From assembly GCA_028583415.1 (NCBI GenBank), contig CM053267.1:26088902-26152901 (forward strand): a stretch of DNA of 64,000 bases. Reading direction: 5' to 3'. This DNA is from Protea cynaroides (taxonomy: Eukaryota > Streptophyta > Magnoliopsida > Proteales > Proteaceae). How positions within the stretch are numbered: position 1 is the first letter of the stretch; each line of letters begins with the position of its first letter. A program made the position numbers and the translations under genes. Positions 1 to 10,585 of this stretch are shown one piece after another. Below the pieces are notes generated by a model that did no database searches, was not told the DNA's origin, and saw nothing but the letters and a program-made list of their open reading frames with translations.

Positions 1-1315
1 TTAAAATTTGGATGTCCAATCGAAGACAACTTCCGTTGTCAATGCTAGTTTTTCTTAAACTCTCCGTAATTGAAGAGCATATATTTTTTTTCATTATTTT
101 GGTTGCCTTTCTCGTTTGGTTTCTTCTTGACCTCTCAATAAGCTTGTATTATTGTCATTAGTTTTTAAAGTGTATGGATTGCCTACCATATAACTCAACT
201 AAATCAGCCCCATCTAAAACTCATTAAGAAAATGCTTTAAAATTTAATTAGGTGAAGGGATATTGGATTTAGGGGAGAGAATTTCCATTATGGGAAGTAA
301 GTAGTCAAGGGTTAGGATTACAGGAGTGGATATTATTAGAATGAACTTCGTAAATAGGGATAGGGTTTTGTACACTTTTGAAGGTGAGTGTCAATAGACC
401 AAATGCCTAGTAGATATTATCACCATTCTACTCTCTGAAATCATCTTCATTGTGCTATTCTGCACTTCAATGATGGTTCTGCTCTGCACTTCAATGTTGG
501 TGCAGTTTCGAAGTGGATGTCCTTGCTTCTACCTTGGGCTGTGGAGAGGGGAACTTGTATAATTACAAACATGGGTGGAAGTAAGAAACCAGCAACATCA
601 AATCATTAGGCAATCTGCAAAATATTGATAGACTTGTTTGCACTGACATGCTGTATTTTGTTTATCAATGCATAAAATCTAAATGTGGAAAGTGGATCCA
701 CTTGGTGCCCAAAAATAAGTGTAAGAAATAGTAGCATCACAAGGAAAAATATATTGTTTAAGGTTCTCTTTAGATCCATTTTTTTTTATCTATTTATCAA
801 AAATTTCTCTTGAAAATCATTTTTGATAAAAAATAAAATGTTGTTTGTTAGCTACAATAAAAGATATATCATGAAATGAGAAATTGATTTGGTATGTTTA
901 TGTTCATAATAATTTCCCATCATCTCCTCCAAGAAACAATGATGCAGATTACTACTAAATCAATCACTGGCATAATCGGGCGATTCCATTAATCTGCCTT
1001 TGCAACAGAATCAAGAATCTTATCCGATTGTTTAACCAAAGTTGTCTTCTCATTCATCATTTCCTTTTGCTCAACATTCATCTCCTCAAAATTTTATCTT
1101 GCAACTCTTCCTTCCTCAATTTAAACTCTCAGAATGTAAGGGAACCACTCACAATTTTGGGTGGGACTATATTTCCTTATATAACGAACAATGAATTGAA
1201 AATCCCTAGAACCGTCAAACTCTGGCGTTTAATATCCAGGGATTGAAATATGTAGTTCAGAGTTCACAAGGGTTACGATTTCATATTTTATAATGGAAAA
1301 TTTTCATATATACAT
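1..1315. other. Non-coding flank, no gene recognised
   Basis: A+T-rich DNA left of the retrotransposon stack. The longest open frame (1028-1246, plus) has no recognisable domain and no coding signature. I see no LTR ends, polymerase motifs or splice-like structure. It could be host intergenic or intron sequence or a very old repeat. Confidence 0.5.
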
Positions 1316-2312
1316 TGTAAGACCTGGACTCTACGAACCCAATCTAAACCTATATTTTGTGTCGTGACAGGTCTTTTAATCATAACCGGACCAGACGGGA
1401 CGAGCAGATGAAAAAACATAAAGTTTAGGTATGAAAATACTACGAAAATAACCGAAATGGACATGTCATATGGCATACCGGTCTATGGTACTAGTCTACC
1501 ATACCGGTTGACCGGTATGTCTGTGGGGGCAGACTAGTTAGATTTGGAAACGGATCTCTGCGGGTCCTGCTTACCAAATCTCAATTCTAGAGACTTTCCT
1601 AGTGTAGGAAACTTCCCTAAAACCTAACCTAGTCTATTTAATAACTCCTAAACATCCTTAGATCCTTTTTAGTGACTCTCACAAATCTTAGAGAAGAGAA
1701 GAAGATCTAAAGAGGTGAAAGGAGCTGAAGAAGGGTTGCAGAAGAGATTTCCGTTGAAAGAAGAACACCATAGTTTGCAAACCAATGGTAAGTGCTTGTA
1801 CCTCTCTCTAGTTTAGGTGTTGTTAATGGTTGATTAATACCAAGCAAGGCTAAGTATTGATCCAAAATCTTAATTCACCGATAAACCCTAAATTGGTTGA
1901 TAAACCCTAGATGTAAATTTTAGACTGAGGATCATCGAAACTAGGACTCAAATGAAAGATAAAAACAAACCTAATACATTGCTCAGGCCTAGAATGCATA
2001 GGAGGAACCCTAGAAGTTATGAGGGATGACTGACAGAAGATGAACACCAAGTTGGTGGTCTTTCGGAGGCATACCGATTGACCATACCGGTGGCACTAAG
2101 TGCAACCGGTATTGAGACCTGTATCTCTCAGGAATGGCTTCCAAAGGTGTCTGGTTGACTATACCGGTCACGCCACTGTACAGTGACCTACGACCGGTAT
2201 ATGCGACCGGTATGTACACAGTGGAGTGGGTTTTGACTCAGTTGGTTTTTGGCCAATGTAAACCCTACGAATCTAACTCTAATCAAACCCTAATGCCATG
2301 TAGGACCTTGTG
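1316..2312 (+). mobile_element. R1: alpha-family LTR, first segment
   Basis: The segment begins TGTAAGACCTGGACTC at 1316, matching the start of the alpha LTRs of R3 read on the minus strand. It carries the alpha motif clusters (ACCGGT, GGTCGACC type) at about 1475-1515 and 2065-2212. It stops at 2312, where a gamma solo LTR is inserted; alpha sequence resumes at 28296. This is the oldest layer of the stack. Its 3' end is lost at 31272, so it cannot be told whether it was a solo LTR or part of a whole element. Confidence 0.8.
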
Positions 2313-3215
2313 TGTAAGACCCACACTCCACTAACCCAATCTAACGGTGTCGTGCAGGTCTTTCCATCATTGCTGGGCCAAGTGGACCGACCGTGTGAAG
2401 TAGGATCACAAACCAGGTATAAAAATCGACTCAATACTCTAAAAAGTATACATATGGTCGAATACCTGGGTAGGTATGGTCGACCATATGGTAAGAAACA
2501 AAGATCACAGACCATTGATCCCACGGTCGATGTTTTTAACCCTATGGTCGACGGGTTCTGCGACCATAGGCCATCAACCGTAAGACCTTAGATCAGACTC
2601 TGAGTTGGAAACATTCCTAATTTGAGGAGGATTTTTTCCTATTATTGGAGAACTCTATATGGAGAGTTTTCTCTAAATAAAAGATGTTCCTCAGCCCTTT
2701 TTCACTCTTTTAGAACATTAGTAAACCCTAGAGAAAGAGAAGGAAAGAGAGGGAAAAGAAGGAGAAGGAGAAAAGACTAAGGAGAAGGCTGGGAGAAGAG
2801 TTCTTCAGAGTCTCTACAACAAGTAAGGTATGAACCTTGTCTCTATAGCCTTAGAACACTAAGAGTAAGAGTTTCTAATGTAAATTGAGATACCAAACCC
2901 AACGTAAGGATTGAACCATGGGATTTCTAACCAAGTCTCAAAGAGGAATCATGGAGAATGGATTAGAGTAATTAGTTGGTAAAACTAAGAAATTTAGCCT
3001 TAGAATGATCATTAGGGAGGAACCTAATTAAGGGCCAAGAGGAAGAATGCAGATTGAAAATAGATGCTAACCAGAAATTCATATGGTCACAGCTATGGTC
3101 GACCATAGCATGACCATAGCATCGACCATAGGTGTTTGAGAAGAACTCAGAAACTATATGGTCACAGGTATGGTCGCATATATTGCGACCGTAAGGTATT
3201 GGACGTAGGCAGTAA
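2313..3215 (+). mobile_element. R2: gamma-family solo LTR, first half
   Basis: It starts TGTAAGACCCACACTCC at 2313 and is cut at 3215 by R3. The second half resumes at 26862. The rejoined LTR is about 2.33 kb, close to the other gamma copy (R5, 2339 bp). It is flanked by a perfect TTGTG duplication (2308-2312 and 28291-28295) with no internal region, so it is a solo LTR left by LTR-LTR recombination. Gamma motifs of the TATGGTCGACCATA type lie at about 2450-2580 and 3080-3200. A TATA-like stretch occurs near 2674, followed by a purine-rich leader and an AAG|GTATGAACC donor-like site near 2828. Confidence 0.88.
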
Positions 3216-5390
3216 TGTCACACCCCAATTCTGGCTGAACCAGAAGTGTGAGTGAACCGTCACTGAACCAACGATTCTCATCAGGATCTCAATAAGACCG
3301 TGTCCACTCATACAAACCATTGCACATAACCATAATCATAAAATAATAAAATACAGCAGAAATCTTAAATAAAATGAACTGAGTGATCTATTGATAAATT
3401 TAATAAAATATCCAGTTATTCAAATACCAAAACATAATTAAATATCCTTACATTAACTGTATCTCCAACAAAAAATAAATAAATAATTTATATAAACATC
3501 CTAGAGGTACACGCAGAAAGGGCACTCGCATGAAGCGCCATGCTCATCCTACCCTGCTTGCACTTCTAAAGCAGCCACGTCTCCATACGTCGGAGCATCC
3601 ATGTAGTCCTCCATAGTATAACCTGCATCAACATCTAAAAACATGTATATATACAACGGTGAGCTCATAACTTTGCTTAGTAAGATAATCAGACAATACA
3701 ACAAATATATGCATGAGTAACATTCACATCATGGTCTGGTTTTAAGTTTGCAATGTGCTATAGAAAGGATTGGCGGCTACCGCACCTCTATACACGAGTG
3801 TGTGAAGCCGCCAATGGATTAAACACCACTGTCATCCCACATGCACCCACCATGGAATAGAGATAGAGCTAAAGCGTCTAGATCAAACACCGTCAACACA
3901 TCCCCTGATACCCTACCCATACCAACACGTAAGCCCCTATTGGCGAGGGCTTACAAACTGGGCTCGTAACTAACCAATCCTATATGTCATCATAGTAGGT
4001 CCTATCCCAGCACAGCTCCCTACGGCATAGAGATAGAGCTAGAGTCTAGTGGCCAGGCGAGAGACCATAGTGCCACTTCCTCCCCCTAATACCCTACCCG
4101 CACCAAGCATGCTAAGACAAAACGATACGAAAAGATCCTAGTGTGAGGAATGATCCCAGCGACCCTTCCCATTCCACACACCAACGAAAACAATCACATG
4201 CCTAACAGTCACATCCTAGCATAACGAGTACACATGAACAATAATAATAACTGAAAGTAAAGGATGACATGCGAGTATGCATAAACATTAGTCCACAGAG
4301 TCATAGTTATTAACAATGTTTTACTGTTATTAAATTATTAGGGTTTAGGAACGATTCCCTTACCTGACGCTTGTTTGATATCTTGCTCTGCGTCACAAAA
4401 TCCAAACTTACTATCACAAGGTCCTACACGATGTTAGGGTTGAGTTAGAATAATTTTTCTTAGGGTTTACGTTGGTCGAAAAACCAACTGGGTCAAAAAT
4501 ACTCCTCACAGAACATACCTGTCGCAGTACCAGTCACGACACTATAGGGATAGGTGCCACCGGTATGGTCGACCGGTCCCCATAGACCAGCCCCCAGGAG
4601 GTACCGATTGCAGTATACCGACCGATATGTCTCCAGAAGACCATACGCTTGGTTCTCGCTTTTCGTCAGTGACCCTCTATTGGTCCTAGGGTTTCTCCTA
4701 TACAATCTAGGTCTAAGCAAAGGGTTAGAGTGGTTTCCCACTCCATTCAAGTCCTACCACTCCATTCAAGTCCTAGTTTCGATGATCTTCAACCTAGAAC
4801 TTGAATATAGGGTTTATCGACTAGATTAGGGTTTGACGATAAAATAGGGTTTAGATCAATACCTCGCTTTGCATGGTATTGATCCAATCATGACTAACCA
4901 TTCTAGAATTCTTAACATAGAGGAAGGTTTAAGCACTTACTGTTGGTTCGTGGTAACGTATTCTTCGTCCAATGGCAATGGCGGCTCTTCCCTCTCCTTC
5001 CTAGCTTATTCTCCTTCTTTAGCCTCTTTCTCCTCTTTAGGGTTTGTGAGGATCAATGAGAGAGGTTTTAAGAGGTTTAAGGATCCTTATATAGGCTAGG
5101 GTTAGGTTTAGGAGCCTCCTAACATTAGAAAAGTCCTTCAGTTTGAAATTTAGAAAGTGGGACCCGTAGAGATCCTTTTCTGGATCTAAGCTACGCAGGC
5201 CATACCGATCGACCATTTACCGGTACCAAGACCGGTACCATCGATCGATATGAAGTATATCATACTTAATTTGGTCCGATTTCATACCTATTTGTCATCC
5301 GCTCGTCCCGTCTGGTCTGATGATGATTAGAAGACCTGTTACGACATGAATGAAAGGTTTAGTTCGGGTTTATGGAGTGCGGGTCTTACA
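3216..5390 (-). repeat. R3 3' LTR (alpha, 2175 bp)
   Basis: On the plus strand it reads TGTCACACCCC at 3216 and ends GGGTCTTACA at 5390. It pairs with 24684-26861. Read on the minus strand it has a TATA-like TATATAAGG at 5087-5095, a donor-like CAG|GTAAGG with the GT at 4362-4363, and an acceptor-like GATGCAG ending at 3623 just before the conserved 40-codon frame. Alpha motif clusters lie at 4500-4640 and 5195-5250. Confidence 0.93.
3501..3623 (-). CDS. LTR-embedded conserved 40-codon frame (alpha copy 1, one nonsense codon)
   Basis: Forty codons plus stop. The frame reads GYTMEDYMDAPTYG near its start and SCECPFCVYL at its end. Codon 25 is TAG. It aligns without gaps with the beta and gamma copies: Cys 32, 34 and 37, EDYM at 5-8, and YG at 13-14. 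An in-frame ATG lies seven codons upstream (MFLDVDA). Alternatively the frame is an exon that begins at a GCAG|GT acceptor. Whether it is translated is unknown, and no known family was recognised. Confidence 0.5.
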
Positions 5391-5407
5391 ACTCCCCCAC
5401 CCTTAAA
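5391..5407 (-). other. R3 polypurine tract
   Basis: On the minus strand this is AAGGGTGGGGGAGT directly before the 3' LTR. Polypurine tracts at this position prime plus-strand DNA synthesis in LTR elements. A near-identical copy lies at 5446-5460, so the tract is duplicated. Confidence 0.8.
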
Positions 5408-5457
5408 AGAAATTTCGTCCCCAAAATTTACAAGTAGGTTTCACAACTCCCCCACCC

Positions 5458-8400
5458 TTAAAGGCCTCGAAATTTGAACATACCTTGGTCGTCAAAAAGG
5501 TTAGGGTATTCCTTTTGCATCGTGTTCTCTTCCTCCCAAGTGATTTCTTCTATATCTTGGCTTTTTCAATGCACCATCACATAGTGGATATCCTTGCTTT
5601 GGAGATGTTGTACCTTTCGACTTATGAGCATCACAGGTACCACTTCAAATGTTAAGTCCTCTGTCATGTCTGGTGGGTCGACGGTCAAGATGTGCGATGG
5701 ATCCCTGACGCATTTCTTTAGTAAGGAAACATGGAACACATCATGAACGGTTGACATGGATGGTGGTAGAACCAGTTGATATGCCAAATTACCACGTATG
5801 GTCAAAATATCGTATGGTCCCATATACCTGGGGCATAGCTTCCCCTTCTTACTAAACTGTTTCAGACCTCGCATAGGTGATATCTTCAAGAAAACTTTAT
5901 CACCCATTGGAAACTCCAGATCTCGATGTCGGTTATCTGCATAGTGCTTTTGTCGAACTTGAGCTGTCTTCACTCTTTCCTTAATTTGATCAATAACTTG
6001 ACAAGTTTCTTCGACGAACTCCGGTCCTACAATCTTTCTCTCTCCTACCTCATTTCATAACAAAGGTGTACGATATTTCTTCCCATAAAGTGCCTCGTAT
6101 GGAGCCATTTGGATCGTAGCCTGGTAATTATTGTTATAAGCAAACTCGATGAGCGATAGTTTCTCATCCCAAGCTCCTTTAAAATATAAGGCACATGCTC
6201 TGAGCATATCTTCCAAGATTTGAATAGTTCTTTCTGACTGCCCGTCAGTCTGAGGATGAAAAGAGATGCTAAACTTTAACTTGGTTCCCATAGCTTTCTG
6301 TAATCCTTCCTAGAACTTTGATGTAAAATGGATATTTCTGTCAGATATAATACTTTCTGGGACGCCGTGAGGTCTGACTATATTATCCACAAATAGCTTG
6401 GCTAGCTTCTCCATGGTATACTGAGGTTTGACAGCAATGAATCGAGCTGTCTTAGTGAGTCGATCGACTACAACCCATACTGCATCCACTGACCTTGGTG
6501 TCAAGGGTAGGCCAGTGATGAAATCCATTGTGATACGATCCCACTTCCATGCTAGCTCTGATAGTGGTTATAGAAAACCTGCGGCTCTCTATCTTTCTGC
6601 TTTAACTTGCTAGCAATTTAGACATTGGAATATGAATCAAGCTACATCCGCTTTCATACCCCTCCACCAATATAATCTTCTTAAATCATGGTACATCTTA
6701 GTGCTTTCTGGATGTATCGAATATGGGGTGTAATGAACTTCTATCATAACTCTATCTCTGATATTTGAGTTCTCACTCTTAGGTATACATAATCGTCCAT
6801 GATACCTGAGTACCTTGTCTGAATCCAAGGTAAAGTCAGGGTTACTTTTACCTTTCTCTAGATCTTCTTGCACAGTCTTGAGGTGTGGATCCTGTAGGAT
6901 TGCTACTTTGACCTCATCTATTAGATCCGATGAGATTTTCAAAGCTATGAACATCAATGTGAGCTTATGAATTAAGCCCTGTTGCACTGGATCACCTGCA
7001 GTCTCTAATATAGAGTCTTTATCCTTCTCTATTGAGCTTGAGGCTGCAGCACACAGTGCAACGTTTGTACTAGGTCCTGCCTCAGGTTTCAATGCCCATT
7101 TTCTTCTTAAGGCATTAATGACAACGTTTGCCTTACCCGGATGGTACTGGATGTCACAATCATAATCTTTTAATAGTTCCAGTCACCTCCTCTGTATATT
7201 CAGGTCCTTCTAAGTAAAAAGATAAGTTAAGCTCTTGTGATCTGAAATTTTTCACCATAAAAGTAGTCCCTCCAAGTCTTGATTGCGTGAATGATCGCTG
7301 CTAACTCCAGATCATACGTATGATAGTTCTTCGCATGCTCTTTCAAATGTCTTGATGCGTAGGCAATTACTTGTTCTCCTTGCATCAACATACATCCAAG
7401 ACCCAACCCTGAGGCATCCGTATATAGGGTAAACGGCAAGCCTGGTGCTGGGATGGTCAAGATAGGTGTAGAGACTAGTCTTGACTTTGAAGTCTGAAAG
7501 CACTTCTCACACTCATCTGACCATATGAACTTTTCTCCTTTCTTGGTTAGTCTGGTGAGTGGAACAACGATTCTTGAGTAGTCTTCCACGAATCTTCTAT
7601 AGTAACCAGCCAATCCAAGGAAGCTACGAATCTCTGCAACTGATTTCGGTGCATCCCATCCTACTATAGCTGTGATCTTGCTTGGATCTACCTTGATACT
7701 GTCTGTAGATACTACGTGACCTAAGAAGGCCACTTATTTCACCCAAAATTCAAACATCTTGAACTTGGCGTAAAGCTTCTCTCTTCTCAGCCATTGTAGG
7801 ACTGCTCTCAAATGTGTTGAATGCGTCTCCTTGTCCTTTGAGTAGACCAAGATGTTGTCTATGAATACGATGACTGAAGTATCCAACATGTCATGAAACA
7901 CTCGGTTCATCAGTTCTATGAACGACGCTAGAGCGTTAGTCAACCCGAATGACATTACCAGGAACTCATAATGCCCATACCTTGTTCTGAAAGCAGTCTT
8001 TGGAATATCTCCTGCCTTGATCTTTAATTGGTGATACCCTGATCTAAGATCAATCTTTGAGAAAACCTTTGCACCCTGCAACTGATCGAACAAATCATCG
8101 ATCCTAGGTAAAGGATATCGATTCTTGATAGTTAACTTGTTCAACTCTCGGTAGTCGATACATAATCGTACGCTACTGTTCTTCTTCTTGACGAACAAAA
8201 CAGGTGCTCCCCATGGTGATATTCTTGGTCGTATGAAACCCTTATCTATTAATTCTTGTAATTGGGTCTTCAACTCCTTTAATTCTATAGGGGCCATCCT
8301 GTACGGTTCCTTAGACACCGGCGCCGACCATGGCATGAGGTCTATCACAAACTCTGTAGCCCTGTCTGGAGGTAGACCTGGTAGATCTTCTAAGAATACA

Positions 8401-8898
8401 TCTTGAAACTCTTGTACCACATTTAGATCTTCCATCTTTGGCTCCTCTGCAGTGATGTCAACTACAGACACTAAGTACCCCACTCCTCCCTTCTCTAAGC
8501 ATCTCTTAGCTTTTAGGGCAAAGAGGATCAGCTTCTGCTTTCTAGGTAACTTGGTTTCAGTAAAACTAAATTCCTTTCCCTTCTCATCTTTAAGCATAAG
8601 TTTTCTTTCACCACATAATAAGCTAGCTCAATGATGGCCTAGCCAATCCATTCCCAAAATGACGTCGAAGTCTGCCATCTCGAGTTGAATCAAATTTGCT
8701 TCTAGGTTTCGGCCCTCAATACTAACTGTACACCGCCCATAGTATTCATTAAACGTCACTTCGACTCCTAACGAAGAGTGAACTATCAAGCTTGGGGTTA
8801 AATACTTAACAGGTAATTCCATTCGCTTCCCAAAAGAAATAGAAATGAATCATACCTGGCGGGTACTCTGGCTGGTACACTAGCTATATTTACAGTTC
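5458..8898 (-). pseudogene. R3 pol pseudogene (PR-RT-RNase H-INT-chromodomain)
   Basis: Remnant of the polyprotein that copied and integrated the element. Order: protease end with ILGMDWLGHH (about 8630); reverse transcriptase (about 8330-7750) with SKIDLRSGYHQL and FIDN where FIDD is expected; RNase H (about 7450-7230) with TDASGLGLG and DLELAA; integrase zinc-finger region (about 6800-6600); integrase core (6528-6055) with MDFITGLP, SDR and a GQSERT glutamate; GPY motif (about 5810); chromodomain-like end with DIEEITWEEE. The protease DSG active site is missing: sequence after the intron runs from a VPA-type stretch into unrelated residues. Stops occur at 7734 and in the chromodomain (TGG to TGA near 5571), with a frameshift after GEKFQI (about 7230). 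It cannot be functional. Confidence 0.92.
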
Positions 8899-8977
8899 CT
8901 GTAATTTAATTATGCCTTAGTCTACATGCTTACACATAACAAAATAGTAAGCCAAATAGTAAGGGATGTAATCATAC
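8899..8977 (-). other. R3 candidate gag-pol intron (79 nt)
   Basis: This spacer begins GTATGA and ends AATTACAG, with a GACTAA branch-like motif about 20 nt before its end. Removing it joins DVVT to GTVNI in frame, giving the usual gag-pol continuity of chromoviruses. Left in, the frame ends at a stop inside the spacer. The same position, boundaries and branch-like motif occur in R4 and R8 (69 nt). No transcript evidence is available. Confidence 0.6.
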
Positions 8978-10265
8978 CAGTAACCACATCAGGGGATGCG
9001 GCTGCCTCCTCAATGGTGACTGCAAATATCTTTCCTTGCTATGGTAGTTGCTTCTTAGGTAGAGTACAGGTCTTTGCATAATGACCTAATTGTTGACAGT
9101 TGAAGCATTTGACATTTGGGTTTTGTCTAGCTAACTGTGACGGTGGTGGTGCAGTAGTATTCTTTGCTGACACTACAGGAGACTGAGCCCTGTATGGGCA
9201 GAATGGTCTAGTGTTTCCTCCACCCAATGTTTCTGTAGCAGGCCTCTTCAGTCCCCTATTTTGAGCAAAGAAGCTGTCTCTTTGGCTTGAATCAATTACC
9301 CTAGCAATCTGTATAGCCTCATTAAACACTTTCTTCTCCAAACCCAAGATGTGCTCTCGGATACTTCCTTGCAATCCCATGGTAAACCTATAGGTCTTGG
9401 TTTCTTCTTCTTGCATGGTTGCCGGAGTGAAGAAAAATAACTCTTCATACCTCTGCTGGTAAGCATCAACAGTCGAATGGGTTTGTTGCAGGTTCAAGAA
9501 TTCCTTCTCCATTAGATCACAGAAACTCTTCAAAAAGTACTTATCAAAGAAAGCTCCTTTAAATATCTCCCAAGTGATCTGAGTATGCCTTGTCTCCAAG
9601 TATGTCCGGGTAGAATTCCACCAGGCATTAGCATCTTTCTTGAGCATGTGCGTAGTAAACAACACCTTCTCATCCTCTGTACAAGTCATTAAATGGAAGT
9701 TCTTCTTCAATTCAGTAACACACTATGCAGGCCACATTGGTTTTCTTGGTTTCCCTATGAAGGTAGGGGGTTTCAGCTTCAAGAACCTATCCACCGCTCA
9801 ACTTAGGTCATTCTGCCCCTGTGTATTTGTTCTATACCATGGTGGTGGGTACAGATAGATCCCTTGATAGGCAGACGACGTTGGAAACTGGTGTGGTGGT
9901 TGTAGATTCTGTCCCTGGCCCATTGGCCCAGTGCTACCATCCATTGGCAGTGTGTTGTTATTTCCTCCAGACTGAGGAATACCTTCTGTAGGGATATTTC
10001 CTTGTGGCCTGAACATCTTCAGTATCTCATTAAGGAACGCGTTCTACTGAGCTTCCATTTGATAAACTTAATTTGTTACAATAGTCTCAGAGTTAGTGTG
10101 AGGAGGTCCTGGCAAATTTGTTGGTGCTCTGGGACTCTGCCTTTCTCCACCTTCCGGGTTCACATTGTGCTCATCAATAGTTCCTATTTCCAGGTTCTCC
10201 TTATCTTGGCATACTTTGGAGTGGTGACCCCTTTTTGAGCCTCTACAACCATTTACGCCTACCAT
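8978..10265 (-). pseudogene. R3 gag pseudogene
   Basis: Gag (capsid and nucleocapsid) relic, read in one frame from the ATG at 10265. Capsid-like sequence occupies about 9710-9330 (WWNSTRTYLETRHTQITWE, TVDAYQQRYEELFFF). An intact zinc knuckle CFNCQQLGHYAKTC of the CX2CX4HX4C type, which binds RNA, lies at about 9100-9060. In-frame stops occur near 10068, 10026, 9798 and 9720, and again after KKQLP at 9039. The start is chosen by homology with the R4 gag. An acceptor-like TTCTTCTCAG ends at 10292, just upstream of the ATG. Confidence 0.88.
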
Positions 10266-10585
10266 CTCAGATTAGTTTTTCCTGTTTGGATCTGAGAAGA
10301 AGACATAACACATGAGGTACAATCGAATAGTCATAATAGTGTTAGTCTTTAACAAGTGCAAGGCAAAAAATTATAACGAAAACTTAAATTGAAATTTTTT
10401 AAAATTTTTCCCAAATTTTTTTGGGCTTCAAATAGTTGTCCGGTCGCAACATACCAGTCGTGGCTTTGTATATGGTAGTGCGACCGGTATGTCCAGGTTG
10501 ACAAACCTCTCGGTGTTACCGAGGGGTACCGATAGATGTATCGGTCGCAACCCTATAGGAAATGGAGCGACCGGTATAGTCAACC
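10266..10585. promoter_or_regulatory. R3 leader with alpha-type CG palindromes, left part
   Basis: Spacer between gag and the antisense gene, split by R4. From about 10438 to 10580 it carries many copies of the alpha motif (CCGGTCGC, GCGACCGGTATG, GGTACCGA) also found in the alpha LTRs. The other half continues at 22393. It may be a bidirectional control region for gag and the antisense gene; this is inference. Confidence 0.55.

Noticed and set aside
1028..1246. 72-codon frame in the left flank
   Set aside because: Hydrophobic low-information sequence without a domain or neighbours to support it.
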